Shown one piece after another: positions 18,200-28,268 of a stretch of DNA of 64,000 nucleotides. The stretch spans positions 1-64,000 of the forward strand of contig JAHQVM010000119.1 of the NCBI GenBank assembly GCA_019634365.1, read 5' to 3'. The stretch's first letter is position 1, and every line of letters starts with the position of its first letter. A program made the translations under genes and the position numbers. Under the pieces are notes generated by a model that was not told the origin of the DNA, ran no database searches, and saw only the letters and a program-made list of their open reading frames with translations. The stretch comes from Flavobacteriaceae bacterium. GTDB lineage: Bacteria; Bacteroidota; Bacteroidia; Flavobacteriales; Flavobacteriaceae.

Positions 18200-19818
18200 T
18201 ATGGATTTACTCGTTCTGAATCTACTAAGAAATCAATTTTTATACTGGCCGCTTTAATGGTTTGGTCAAAGGTTTTCATATTCCATTCGGATTTGGGAAA
18301 AATCCATTCTTCCTTATCATTTATTAGCATGATTACAGGCATATCGAAGTTGTCGATGATATTTGTATACCTAAATTTTAAATCTTTCCCCTCGATGGAA
18401 TATTCAATCTTCGGGATTTGGGTAGTTCTGAGGTATTGCTCCCAGAATTCCGTAAGATCGATCCCAGTTTCTTTGCTCATAAATGCTTCCACTTCTTGGG
18501 AAGAAACGGTTTTGTGGTAGAATTCTTGGTTTATTTTTTTTAGAATACTTCTCCATTTTTTGTCATCTTCCAATAATTGCCTAAGGGTATGAAGAATATT
18601 GGCGCCTTTGTAGTACATGTCGCCACTTCCTTCGTTCCTTACTCCGTAGGTTCCTATGAGAGGGCGATCATTTTGAATGAGCTTGCGGGTTCCTACCACA
18701 TACTCGCTGGATGCCACAGGTCCGAAATGATAATCCAGGTACAAATTTTCGCTATAGGCCGTAAACCCTTCATGAATCCACATATCGGCCACATCTTTGT
18801 TGGTAATGTTATTGGCAAACCATTCATGTCCAGCTTCGTGAATGATAATGAAATCGAATCGCAGTCCCCAGCCCGTATCGCTAAGATCACGCCCTAGGTA
18901 TCCGTTTCCATAACGATTTCCATAGGTAACACTGCTTTGATGTTCCATCCCCAAATAAGGAACTTCCACCAGTTTAAAACTATCCTCGTAAAAGGGGTAG
19001 GGGCCAAACCAATATTCGAAGGCATTCATCATCATAGGAACTTGCTCGAACTGGACTTTCGCACGCTCCAAATTTTCACGAAGTACCCAGTAATCCAAAT
19101 CAAGCGGTCCCTTTAGACCTTCATGTTCTTCAGAAAAGTTAACGTAATCCCCAATATTTACATTCACTCCGTAATTGTTGATAGGGTTCACCACCTTCCA
19201 ATGCCATGTTTTGGTGGTTCCCTGATCTGTGGTTTTTTCAAGCCTTCCATTGCCCACTGCAACTAGATTGGCAGGGGCAGTAATGGCTAAGTCTACTCCT
19301 TTATCCGGTTCGTCTTGGGGATGATCCTTGTTGGGCCACCAGATGCTTGAGCCGATTCCTTGATTGGAGGTGGCGATAAAATGATTGCCCGCACTGTCTT
19401 TTTCCCATGAATAGCCACCATCCCAAGGGGGACGAATGGCCTCTTTTGGAGTGCCGGAAAAGTAAAGTGTGATTTGTCGTGTTTGACCTTCTTTTTGCTT
19501 TTTCAACTTTATGTAATGAATAGCACCTTTTCGCTTTACAGAAAGCTCTTTACCATTTTGGATGGCCTTATCAATCTTCATGGGCTCCTGAAGGTCTATC
19601 TGCATGGTTCTTTTATTATCCAGCACCGTATAGGTTATGGTATTGATTCCCTTTATGGATTTACTTTCGGGGAAAACCTCGACCGATAAATCATAATGCT
19701 GAAGATCCCACCAAGCCCTTTCTGGTGTAATGGATCCCATAAGCCGATCCTGCTCGCTAAAATTCTGTGCACTTATGGAGAATGTAAGAAGTAATAGTAT
19801 GTGCGTTGTCCATTTCAT
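18199..19818 (-). CDS. M1 family metallopeptidase
   Basis: 'IIIHEAGHEWFANNITNKDVADMWIHEGFTAYSENLYLD' HExxH-18-E. Confidence 0.93.
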   Translation of the reverse strand: MKWTTHILLLLTFSISAQNFSEQDRLMGSITPERAWWDLQHYDLSVEVFPESKSIKGINTITYTVLDNKRTMQIDLQEPMKIDKAIQNGKELSVKRKGAIHYIKLKKQKEGQTRQITLYFSGTPKEAIRPPWDGGYSWEKDSAGNHFIATSNQGIGSSIWWPNKDHPQDEPDKGVDLAITAPANLVAVGNGRLEKTTDQGTTKTWHWKVVNPINNYGVNVNIGDYVNFSEEHEGLKGPLDLDYWVLRENLERAKVQFEQVPMMMNAFEYWFGPYPFYEDSFKLVEVPYLGMEHQSSVTYGNRYGNGYLGRDLSDTGWGLRFDFIIIHEAGHEWFANNITNKDVADMWIHEGFTAYSENLYLDYHFGPVASSEYVVGTRKLIQNDRPLIGTYGVRNEGSGDMYYKGANILHTLRQLLEDDKKWRSILKKINQEFYHKTVSSQEVEAFMSKETGIDLTEFWEQYLRTTQIPKIEYSIEGKDLKFRYTNIIDNFDMPVIMLINDKEEWIFPKSEWNMKTFDQTIKAASIKIDFLVDSERVNP

Positions 19819-19836
19819 AGATAGCGTTCCAATTTT

Positions 19837-21171
19837 TTAATTTCTGAATGTTCCTTCGGGAAAAGCAACCACACTTTCATGGCCATCCTTGCCAACGGAA
19901 GCGACCCCAAAGAGATAATTATCAATAACAATGCCTTCGAGCGTAAAGGAGGAAACATCGCCCACATACCTGCTATTATCCCATGTTGGTGATGTGGTAT
20001 CCCTCCAATAGATTTTGTATCCGGCGGCACCATTTGCCTTTTCCCAGCGCAATTTGGTAGAGGGTTCTACAATACCACCGATTTCCACGTTTGTGGGTGG
20101 TGGTGGAGCTGAAGCCAAACTTGCCATACTAATGGCATTCACGGCAGTCAGTTTTGCGGCATAATCGAAATTTACGAATTTTAATTTATCACCATATTCG
20201 ATCCCATCTTCCATACGTATATCCTGATGCTGTTGTGTATAATTTTCGTGTGCCTCCATGATCCGAATCCCTGGAAAGCCTACGTCACAGAACGGACGGT
20301 GATGTCCGCCACGACCAAAACGGTCCAGTCTGTAAACGAGCATTGGGTTCATTTCTGGCATATAAGTTTGGGTCGTTTTGTGTACATAACGTGCCAACTG
20401 ACGCGAAATTCCGTCTACCTCACCACCTCTATACCTTCTTCGTCGACGATCGTCTTCCGATTCGGTGGGAGGCACCGGTTCGCTGAAAATTCGGAAATCC
20501 CGGTTGCTTATCACCCCATCAACGCCCGTAATATTTCCAATCATATCATTATTGAGCACGCCAATAATCTCCCAATTGTTCTCTTTGGCGTAATTGGCAA
20601 ATCCCTTACCGCCAAACAGGCCTTGTTCTTCGCCACTAAGCCCCAAATACACGATACTGTTCTCGAACGAATATTGACTTAGAATCCTTGCTGCCTCAAT
20701 GGTTCCGGCCATACCACTGGCATTGTCATTGGCGCCTGGGGAATCATCGGTATAATTGTTAGGATCGCTAACACGGGAATCGATATCACCACTCATGATG
20801 ATATACCGATTAGGGTATTTGGTTCCCTTCTGAACGGCAGCTACATTCACTACCCAAACATCCTTGGTAATGCGTCCGTTGGTGCCCTTGGCAACCAAAT
20901 CCCTTTGGTAGAATACATCCAAACATCCGTTGCAATTATCGGAAACCTTATCGAATTCGGACTTGATCCACCTTCTGGCAGCTCCAATTCCTCTGGTATT
21001 GGATACCGTATCGCTTAGGGTATGACGGGTACCAAAATTAGCCAATATGGTAATGTCTGTTTCGATGCGCTCGGTTGAAACGGCTTCGATGATTTCGTAC
21101 AATTTGGAATCGGTTTGCGCATTTAGCGGAACTAGACAAAGAAAGCCAAGGAAAAGTAGAAAATTCTTCAT
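19837..21171 (-). CDS. M28 family Zn-peptidase with C-terminal FnIII-like domain
   Basis: 'IIMSGDIDSRVSDPNNYTDDSPGANDNASGMAGTIEAARIL', 'YLGLSGEEQGLFGGKGFA'; C-terminal 'PTNVEIGGIVEPSTKLRWEKANGAAGYKIYWR'. Confidence 0.9.
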   Translation of the reverse strand: MKNFLLFLGFLCLVPLNAQTDSKLYEIIEAVSTERIETDITILANFGTRHTLSDTVSNTRGIGAARRWIKSEFDKVSDNCNGCLDVFYQRDLVAKGTNGRITKDVWVVNVAAVQKGTKYPNRYIIMSGDIDSRVSDPNNYTDDSPGANDNASGMAGTIEAARILSQYSFENSIVYLGLSGEEQGLFGGKGFANYAKENNWEIIGVLNNDMIGNITGVDGVISNRDFRIFSEPVPPTESEDDRRRRRYRGGEVDGISRQLARYVHKTTQTYMPEMNPMLVYRLDRFGRGGHHRPFCDVGFPGIRIMEAHENYTQQHQDIRMEDGIEYGDKLKFVNFDYAAKLTAVNAISMASLASAPPPPTNVEIGGIVEPSTKLRWEKANGAAGYKIYWRDTTSPTWDNSRYVGDVSSFTLEGIVIDNYLFGVASVGKDGHESVVAFPEGTFRN

Positions 21172-21215
21172 GGTGTATCAAATTCACTAAAATTAGTAAA
21201 AATTACAGCACCATA

Positions 21216-21668
21216 TTATTCTCGCACGAGAACTATGGTCTCTGGATATGGCATGGATATCAAATCGCCATTATGTCGCAACGAATCCAGGGTATATACC
21301 AAGCAGCAGGTTGTTTCACGGGTAGAATAATCGAACCTCAAGGTGTCTACTTCATCCGTGTCTAGCTCTAGGAAATAAGTTCCGCCACTTAGAATACTAT
21401 CAAATCGGATTAGCAAACGGTTATCGGTTTCAGACGATAAGGTTCTGATATATTGGGTTGAGGTAGGGTTGTATAATTTAAAAGAGTCCCTTACAAATAC
21501 AGTATTAATCAAAGGATTTCCGTTAGGATCCTGATAGTCTAACAATACAGAATTTGGAGGACAGAGGACGGCAGAACAATCTGGAAATTTATCTTCTTCT
21601 CCTTCACAACTCAAAAGGAGTGTGAGGGAAACCAAAAGGGTAAGGGAAAAACGTCGTAGCAAGTTCAT
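21216..21668 (-). CDS. Hypothetical lipoprotein
   Basis: Signal peptide with lipobox 'TLLLSC'; downstream of and co-oriented with the 21670 gene. Confidence 0.65.
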   Translation of the reverse strand: MNLLRRFSLTLLVSLTLLLSCEGEEDKFPDCSAVLCPPNSVLLDYQDPNGNPLINTVFVRDSFKLYNPTSTQYIRTLSSETDNRLLIRFDSILSGGTYFLELDTDEVDTLRFDYSTRETTCCLVYTLDSLRHNGDLISMPYPETIVLVRE

Positions 21669-21669
21669 G

Positions 21670-23193
21670 CTATTGAATAAATGTAACTTTCGAAATCAAA
21701 CCATTTTCTACTTCGTAAATCGCAATGGCAGCATAATTCTGCCCATTAATGGTTAAGAATTCTTCGTCGATGACCTTATTACCGATGACAATCCTATTTT
21801 TAATGGTGCAGTTTAAATCTGGGGTAGATTCAAAGAACTTACCGTAGTTCTCCTTCATGGAAGTTTGCCCTTCGGACATAAATCGCTGTGGAAAAGAATA
21901 GAGTTTAATATCCTCGGAATACGTAGCCATGAACCCATCAATATCCCGGGCATTGTAAGCTTTCAGTTGTTTATCCACGATAACCGTTGGATCTTCCGTG
22001 GTTTTTCTATTGTGTATAAACGTCATGGACTGAATGCTCCCAGCCCCTGTCTCGTATATGGTCGCTTGATGAAAGGTGTCGTTATTTACAGTTCCCGTTT
22101 CTTCATCGACTACGATATTTTGGTAGACCATTCTATTGACAACCTTCACAGTTAAGTTTGAGTTGTTGTTCATGAACTGTTCGTAACCAGCGCGCATGGT
22201 GGATCTACCCACTGAAGTAGTGTCAGCGGGAAAATTGCGAACTACCACATCCTCTGAAAAAGCATTGGCAAAATCATCCAAACGCCCTTCATTGTAGGGG
22301 GCAATATGGGACTGTACTATTTCACCGGGCAAGAGCCCTTCAGCAGCCAGAGCTAATTTTTTACCCGAAGGACTCACGGCCATTCGTGTAATATTTTCGA
22401 TCTTATAGTTGGAGAGATCGGCTACTTGTTTCCAGTCTCCATTTCCAAACAGATCGTATAGAAAAAGTTTGTTGCCACTACCAATTAGGAGTTTGGCACC
22501 ATCTAACCAAATGTGGTCTTGAACACCAATGGGAAGCTGGGTCACAAAAAAACTCTCCCTACTTTCCATGTCCAATTGATAGATGTCCCAATTTCCTTCT
22601 TCGTTTAATGAGGTGTAACTCATGGCATTGGTTGCGGGAACTTTATGGATAGAGCGTCCAGAGCTTTCCAAAATGGTGTCACTTGTCTGCGAAGGAATGT
22701 CACTAATCACCAAATCCAATCGATCTCCGGCCAAAACGGAGCTCAACAAGGTATTTTCATCGTAGTGTGCATAATAGGCAACCCGCAGGTCCTTGATGTA
22801 TTCTTCTGGCTCCTTTTCAGTTTGATAACGATATAGGCGTTGTTTTCCATCGGGATCGAGGCGAACTGCCGATAATCCTTTTGTATCCGCTATGGGTTGT
22901 GGTGAATATTCGCCTCCTTCGGTAGCAGGGAATAGCCAAGTTCCTCTTTTGGAATTGGGATCGTATAAGGCAATATCGGTTTGATTGTTGCGCGTCTTGG
23001 CGAGTAGCAAATAACCCTCAGGGGTAAAGAAGGGTTGGTTATCGTAACCCTTGTTATTGGTTATGTTTTCGAAATTTGAAACTTTGAATGATTCTTCCGA
23101 AAATGAAAGATCCATTACAAACACTTCGGTATTCACTTGTCCCAAAGCCGTGAAGGCCCAAAGACCGTAGAAAATGGCAATTACATGTTTCAA
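21670..23193 (-). CDS. TolB-like beta-propeller protein fused to two tandem SnoaL/NTF2-like domains
   Basis: 'GYDNQPFFTPEGYLLLAKTRNNQTDIALYD' propeller; two C-terminal repeats 'YNEGRLDDFANAFSEDVVVRNFP...' and 'YNARDIDGFMATYSEDIKLYSFP...'. Confidence 0.8.
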   Translation of the reverse strand: MKHVIAIFYGLWAFTALGQVNTEVFVMDLSFSEESFKVSNFENITNNKGYDNQPFFTPEGYLLLAKTRNNQTDIALYDPNSKRGTWLFPATEGGEYSPQPIADTKGLSAVRLDPDGKQRLYRYQTEKEPEEYIKDLRVAYYAHYDENTLLSSVLAGDRLDLVISDIPSQTSDTILESSGRSIHKVPATNAMSYTSLNEEGNWDIYQLDMESRESFFVTQLPIGVQDHIWLDGAKLLIGSGNKLFLYDLFGNGDWKQVADLSNYKIENITRMAVSPSGKKLALAAEGLLPGEIVQSHIAPYNEGRLDDFANAFSEDVVVRNFPADTTSVGRSTMRAGYEQFMNNNSNLTVKVVNRMVYQNIVVDEETGTVNNDTFHQATIYETGAGSIQSMTFIHNRKTTEDPTVIVDKQLKAYNARDIDGFMATYSEDIKLYSFPQRFMSEGQTSMKENYGKFFESTPDLNCTIKNRIVIGNKVIDEEFLTINGQNYAAIAIYEVENGLISKVTFIQ

Positions 23194-23208
23194 TGGACCT
23201 CTCCTAAT

Positions 23209-24933
23209 TTATTTCCGCTTCTTGCGAATAATTTTTCTTCTTTTCTTCTTTCGTTGTCCGATAAAATCGATTTCAATAATGTAGGATCCCTCCGCTAAAT
23301 CAACACTACTAAGATCTATCGAGCTAATACCGGATGCCGTAAACTGCGTTGTGAATACGATACGCCCCTGCAAGTCATAAATAGTGATTTTGGTTGCAGT
23401 TCCGGAGCTTAACCCTTTAATAAAAAGGGTATCAGTGAAAGGATTAGGGAAAAAGGTAAGGTCATCTGGCCGCACATCGGCTACATCCAGAATAGCTTCA
23501 TTTTCATATAAAATAACGACATCTTCCAGTTCGTCTACCAAAGTAATATCAAGTGCTCCGTCATTATTACGATCATGTAAAATCGCGCAAGATCCAGCTT
23601 GCACCGCATCATACGTAATAGGATTGGCAAAATTTCCACCACCGATATTTTCGTACAAGGTAAAATCTGCTGTACCAAAATTACTGGCTATAAAATCCAG
23701 ATCTTCATCTCCATCGATATCACCCACATCTATAGCTAAAGAAAAATTACCCACTGCATATTCATTTGATACTGTTAGGTGGCCTGTTCCATCTCCTAAG
23801 AGAATACTCACCTCTCCCGAAGAGGAATTTACAGAAACGATATCAACGTTTCCGTCATTGTCCATATCACCGGCTGTTAGCATCCACGGTGATCCGGAAA
23901 TGGAGACAACGTCCGTTTCGGTGAAATTTCCCTGACCATCATTCAGAAGCGTAAGCACATTACTGCTATTAAAGCCTCCAATGGCCAAATCTTGGATTCC
24001 ATCGTTATTCAAATCTATGGCAGCTATGGATGTTTCACCATTAATGCTGGAATCTGTAGTTATAGGTGCATTAAAGTTTCCTGTACCATCGTTAATCAGG
24101 ATGGAGTAGGTACTAGAAGTCCTGTTGGCTGTTGCCAGGTCGTCCCAACCGTCGCCATTTACATCGATCACAGCGATACCGCGAATCCCGAGATCGGCAT
24201 CATAAACCACTTCAGAATTGAACAGGTTGGCATCATTGCCCATAAAAACACTCACATTGTCATTTTGAATATTCCCTATGGCTACATCGATCATACCGTC
24301 ATGGTCAAAATCGGATCCTTCGTTCGTGCTTGGCTTATTTCCATTGGGCATTGCGAAAGAAGTAAAATCATCATACCCACCTTCTCCATCATTTAGAAAA
24401 ACGCGGATGTCATCGGAGTTCTCATTGACAACTACCAAGTCCGTGGACTCGTCATTGTTTACATCACCGGCATAAGCACCATAGCATTGAATAAAAGTTT
24501 CACCTGCTTCCCTCACAGAAAATTGATCAACCAAAGTTTGGTTTAGGGTGCCCGGCAATGTCTTTATCCAATAATTGTAAGCGTAGCCATTATCCAAAGC
24601 ATCGCCATTATCATTTTCTATTGCCTTAGTAAGCCGTACAGTGATCCATTCACCATAAAAGAAATTACGTTGTGGAGTAAATGTAACTTCGGTGTTACTG
24701 GCATTCAGACTAAGGGTTCCATCCATAGGTCCAGACCAGCGGCCAAAAACCATAAAGGAGTCTGAATTTACCGTCGCTGGGTTCAATGCCTGATCGAACG
24801 AAATTACGATGGGTGCTCCCGGTTCTGAAGCCATAGTTTGTCTGTTAGGGGTCATTTCTTGCACGAGTGGTGATTGTGCAAAACCCAAAGAGGCTAACAA
24901 ACAGAGTGTTAGGGTGCTAGTAAAAAATTTCAT
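23209..24933 (-). CDS. FG-GAP/VCBS repeat protein with T9SS C-terminal sorting-like domain
   Basis: 'DVNNDESTDLVVVN', 'DVNGDGWDDLATAN', 'DMDNDGNVDIVSVN' repeats; C-terminal 'FFPNPFTDTLFIKGL...GSYIIEI'. Confidence 0.9.
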   Translation of the reverse strand: MKFFTSTLTLCLLASLGFAQSPLVQEMTPNRQTMASEPGAPIVISFDQALNPATVNSDSFMVFGRWSGPMDGTLSLNASNTEVTFTPQRNFFYGEWITVRLTKAIENDNGDALDNGYAYNYWIKTLPGTLNQTLVDQFSVREAGETFIQCYGAYAGDVNNDESTDLVVVNENSDDIRVFLNDGEGGYDDFTSFAMPNGNKPSTNEGSDFDHDGMIDVAIGNIQNDNVSVFMGNDANLFNSEVVYDADLGIRGIAVIDVNGDGWDDLATANRTSSTYSILINDGTGNFNAPITTDSSINGETSIAAIDLNNDGIQDLAIGGFNSSNVLTLLNDGQGNFTETDVVSISGSPWMLTAGDMDNDGNVDIVSVNSSSGEVSILLGDGTGHLTVSNEYAVGNFSLAIDVGDIDGDEDLDFIASNFGTADFTLYENIGGGNFANPITYDAVQAGSCAILHDRNNDGALDITLVDELEDVVILYENEAILDVADVRPDDLTFFPNPFTDTLFIKGLSSGTATKITIYDLQGRIVFTTQFTASGISSIDLSSVDLAEGSYIIEIDFIGQRKKKRRKIIRKKRK

Positions 24934-24994
24934 AGGGATAATTTTTTAGCAATTTACAAAAAAAGTGATTAAAAGGAGAATTTAACTTGCCTTG

Positions 24995-25036
24995 AAAACC
25001 CCAGTAATTACTAGGGTTTTAAATCCTAAAACCCTA
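24995..25036. promoter_or_regulatory. Overlapping inverted repeats upstream of FG-GAP gene
   Basis: AAAACCCCAGTAATTACTAGGGTTTT (26 nt, one mismatched pair) overlaps TAGGGTTTTA-atcc-TAAAACCCTA-type perfect 10-bp inverted repeat. Confidence 0.55.
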
Positions 25037-25115
25037 TCGATTTAGTAGTTAATAGTCAGATTCAAGACAATTTCCTTACGAATTGGGAAATGATACCATA
25101 AGATTGAAAAAAAAA

Positions 25116-25139
25116 ACCGCCCCCAGAAATGGAGGCGGT
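25116..25139 (-). terminator. Intrinsic terminator of beta-oxidation operon
   Basis: ACCGCC...GGCGGT hairpin followed on - strand by T-tract. Confidence 0.75.
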
Positions 25140-25189
25140 ATTCAACTAACTAACCAAGATTCAAAATTGAAGATATTTGAATCTTTTCT

Positions 25190-27001
25190 TTAAAACGGAT
25201 ACGTATTCTCCGCTGTTACTTTGTCTGCTATTTGATTACGAAGCGCTACTACATTCGGCATGTTCTGGTACTTCGTGAAACGCTTCAGTCCCATAAGCAT
25301 CATGCGTTGTTCGTCACCTTCTGCAAAGGAAATGATTCCTTCTTTGGCTTTTTTCACAATGATATCTACTGCGTTGTATAAATACAACTGGGTCATTGCC
25401 AATTGAGATTGTTGCGCATCTTCACCGTAACGCTTGATGTTCTTCTCTGTACGCAAGATAGCACTTTCTGCCATATATATTTCAATCAGAATATCGCTGG
25501 CAGCCATTAAAAGTTGTTGGTGTTCTTCGAGAGCTGGGCCATATTTCTGAACGGCACTTCCTGCCACCATGAGGAAAACCTTCTTTAGTTTGGCCAGAAT
25601 GGCTTTTTCTTCTGAAAGCACTTCCGAATAATCCGGTGTTTCGAAAGATGGGATCGCCATCAGCTCATTCGCTACTGCCATAGCAGGCTCAAGTAGATTA
25701 ACATGTCCTTTCATGGCCTTCTTCACCAACATCCCAACGGCCAACATACGATTAATTTCATTGGTTCCTTCATAGATTCGGGAAATACGGGCATCTCTCC
25801 AGGCCGCTTCCATCGGTGTATCTGCGCTAAAGCCCATTCCTCCGAAGATCTGAATTCCTTCATCCGAGCAATTCTGAATGTCTTCGGAAACAGCTACCTT
25901 TAATATGGAACATTCGATTGCATATTCCTCAACACCCTTCAGCTCGGCTTCTTGATGTGTATTTCCTTCACTTGTTCGTATGTTGATCCGGTCCTCAATG
26001 TTTTTGGCTGCCCTGTAGCAAGCACTTTCACCCACATAAGCACTGGTAGCCATTTCGGCTATCTTGGCCTTTATGGCTCCAAATTTGGCAATTGGGGTTT
26101 TGAACTGAATACGCTCATTGGCATATTTCACGGACCCATCGATCACACGACGTTGTGCGTCCAGACAAGCCGCAGCCAACTTAATTCGCCCTACATTTAA
26201 GGCATTCATGGCAATTTTGAATCCATTTCCTCTTTCAGAAAGCATATTCTCCACAGGGACCTTCGTTTCACTGAAGAAAACCTGACGGGTAGAGGAGGAG
26301 TGAATCCCCAATTTATTCTCTTCTTCTCCGAGGGAAATACCGTTTTCCGGATCGTTTTCAACGATAAACCCAGTAATGTTTTTATCATCTTCGATACGTG
26401 CGAAAACGATAAAAATATCACAGAAGCCCGCGTTGGAAATCCACATTTTCTGTCCACTAATGCTATAGTATTTACCGTCTTCGGAAAGTACGGCTTTTGT
26501 TTTGCCACTGTTGGCATCACTTCCAGCTCCCGGTTCGGTTAAGCAATAGGCGCCAAACCATTCGCCGCTGGCCAATTTTGGCACGTACTTCTGACGCTGT
26601 TCTTCGGTTCCGTACAAAGTAATGGGCATGGTTCCAATTCCTGTGTGCGCTCCAAAAGCTGTGGCGATAGAGCCGGTTGCACCAGAGATATAATCGCAAA
26701 CCAACATGGTGGTTACAAATCCCATTCCCAATCCGCCATAGGCTTCTGGGACAGCGATTCCCAATAGTCCCATTTCTCCTGCTTTGCGCATGACCTCTTC
26801 GGTAAGCGCATAGTCTTTCTTCTCGAAGCGTTCCTTGTGTGGCCAAATTTCACGGTCTACGAATTCCTTTACGGATTCCTTCATCATTTTCTGCTCTTCC
26901 GAAAAGTCCTCGGGTGTAAATACATCTTCACAAGGGGTTTCCGTTACCAAGAATTGACCTCCCCTTAGGATGTTCTCTTTTATGTTATCTAATGTTTCCA
27001 T
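25190..27001 (-). CDS. Acyl-CoA dehydrogenase family protein
   Basis: 'AYCLTEPGAGSDANSGKTKAVLSEDGKYYSISGQKMWISNAGF', 'GIQIFGGMGFSADTPMEAAWRDARISRIYEGTNEINR'. Confidence 0.95.
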   Translation of the reverse strand: METLDNIKENILRGGQFLVTETPCEDVFTPEDFSEEQKMMKESVKEFVDREIWPHKERFEKKDYALTEEVMRKAGEMGLLGIAVPEAYGGLGMGFVTTMLVCDYISGATGSIATAFGAHTGIGTMPITLYGTEEQRQKYVPKLASGEWFGAYCLTEPGAGSDANSGKTKAVLSEDGKYYSISGQKMWISNAGFCDIFIVFARIEDDKNITGFIVENDPENGISLGEEENKLGIHSSSTRQVFFSETKVPVENMLSERGNGFKIAMNALNVGRIKLAAACLDAQRRVIDGSVKYANERIQFKTPIAKFGAIKAKIAEMATSAYVGESACYRAAKNIEDRINIRTSEGNTHQEAELKGVEEYAIECSILKVAVSEDIQNCSDEGIQIFGGMGFSADTPMEAAWRDARISRIYEGTNEINRMLAVGMLVKKAMKGHVNLLEPAMAVANELMAIPSFETPDYSEVLSEEKAILAKLKKVFLMVAGSAVQKYGPALEEHQQLLMAASDILIEIYMAESAILRTEKNIKRYGEDAQQSQLAMTQLYLYNAVDIIVKKAKEGIISFAEGDEQRMMLMGLKRFTKYQNMPNVVALRNQIADKVTAENTYPF

Positions 27002-27031
27002 GATTATATATGCTCTAAGATCTTACGTGTA

Positions 27032-28222
27032 TTAATTTAAAAATTCGAATATTCCTGCGGCTCCCTGACCGGTTCCCACGCACATGGTCACCATTCCGTA
27101 TTGCCCTTGCATATTGCGCTTGCGCATTTCGTCGAACAATTGAACCGAAAGCTTAGCACCGGTGCATCCCAATGGATGTCCTAAAGCAATGGCTCCACCA
27201 TTTACATTTACGATGTCTTGGTTCAAGTTCAATTCACGAATTACTGCCAAACTCTGAGATGCAAAAGCCTCGTTGAGCTCAATTAGATTGATGTCGTCCT
27301 GTTTTAACCCAGCTTGATCCAATGCCTTTGGGATAGCTTTTACAGGGCCAATTCCCATGATTCTGGGTTCTACACCGGCTGCTGCATAGTTCACCATTCT
27401 GGCGATGGGCTCCAGATTGAGTTCTTTTACCATGTCTTCGCTCATCACCAAAACGAACGCGGCGCCATCACTCATTTGGGAGGAGTTCCCTGCGGTAACA
27501 CTTCCACCTTGGGCAAATACGGGTCTCAGTTTTCCCAACGCCTCCATATTGGTCCCTTTTCTGGGGCCTTCATCTTTGGTTACGGTATAGGTTTTAGTTG
27601 CCTTCTTACCATTTTCATCAATGTATGTTTGTTCTACCTCAATAGGGACAATCTGATCCTGAAAACGATCCTCAGCCTGAGCTTTCAAAGCTTTCATATG
27701 ACTATTGTAGGCAAATTCATCCTGGTCTTCACGGGAAACCTTGAACTGGTTGGCTACAGCTTCCGCCGTATTTCCCATTCCCCAATAATAATCCTCGTGT
27801 CCAGATTTGATAAGGTCGTAGTTCAGTTCTGGTTTGAACCCCGTCATAGGCACGGAGCTCATACTTTCAGATCCACCGGCAATGATACAGTCGGCCATAC
27901 CTGCTTGAATCTTGGCCGTAGCAATACCAATGGTTTCCACTCCTGAAGAACAGAACCGATTTACGGTTACTCCCGGTACATCCACGATATCGAGGCCCAT
28001 TAATGAAATAAGCCGGGCCATGTTGAGCCCTTGAGATCCTTCTGGCATGGCATTACCCACGATGACATCGTCGATTCGTTTTTTATCCAATTGAGGAAGC
28101 TCTTTCATCATATGTTCAATCGTTTCGGCAGCCAATTCATCGGCCCTTTTGAAACGGAACACACCTCTTGGTGCTTTTCCAACGGCGGTTCTATATGCTT
28201 TTACTATATATGCTGTTTTCAT
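27032..28222 (-). CDS. Acetyl-CoA C-acyltransferase (thiolase)
   Basis: '[17 protein letters not shown]', '[20 protein letters not shown]', '[19 protein letters not shown]'. Confidence 0.95.
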   Translation of the reverse strand: MKTAYIVKAYRTAVGKAPRGVFRFKRADELAAETIEHMMKELPQLDKKRIDDVIVGNAMPEGSQGLNMARLISLMGLDIVDVPGVTVNRFCSSGVETIGIATAKIQAGMADCIIAGGSESMSSVPMTGFKPELNYDLIKSGHEDYYWGMGNTAEAVANQFKVSREDQDEFAYNSHMKALKAQAEDRFQDQIVPIEVEQTYIDENGKKATKTYTVTKDEGPRKGTNMEALGKLRPVFAQGGSVTAGNSSQMSDGAAFVLVMSEDMVKELNLEPIARMVNYAAAGVEPRIMGIGPVKAIPKALDQAGLKQDDINLIELNEAFASQSLAVIRELNLNQDIVNVNGGAIALGHPLGCTGAKLSVQLFDEMRKRNMQGQYGMVTMCVGTGQGAAGIFEFLN

Positions 28223-28230
28223 GTTTCTTA

Positions 28231-28262
28231 TAGTATTGAGTTAGTAGTATTGAGTATTGAGA
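28231..28262 (-). repeat. Degenerate heptamer tract 3' of four-helix-bundle gene (locus 2)
   Basis: On - strand TCTCAATACTCAATACTACTAACTCAATACTA: CTCAATA-type 7-nt units; contains TGAGTATTGAGA (28251-28262) and TTAGTAGT (28241-28248) on + strand. Confidence 0.85.
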
Positions 28263-28268
28263 TTATCA

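Noticed and set aside
23384-23935. 183-aa + strand ORF
   Set aside because: Antisense shadow of the FG-GAP/VCBS gene; low-complexity Ser/Thr/Ile composition, no domain.
27314-27946. 210-aa + strand ORF
   Set aside because: Fully antisense to the well-supported thiolase gene; no recognisable domain.
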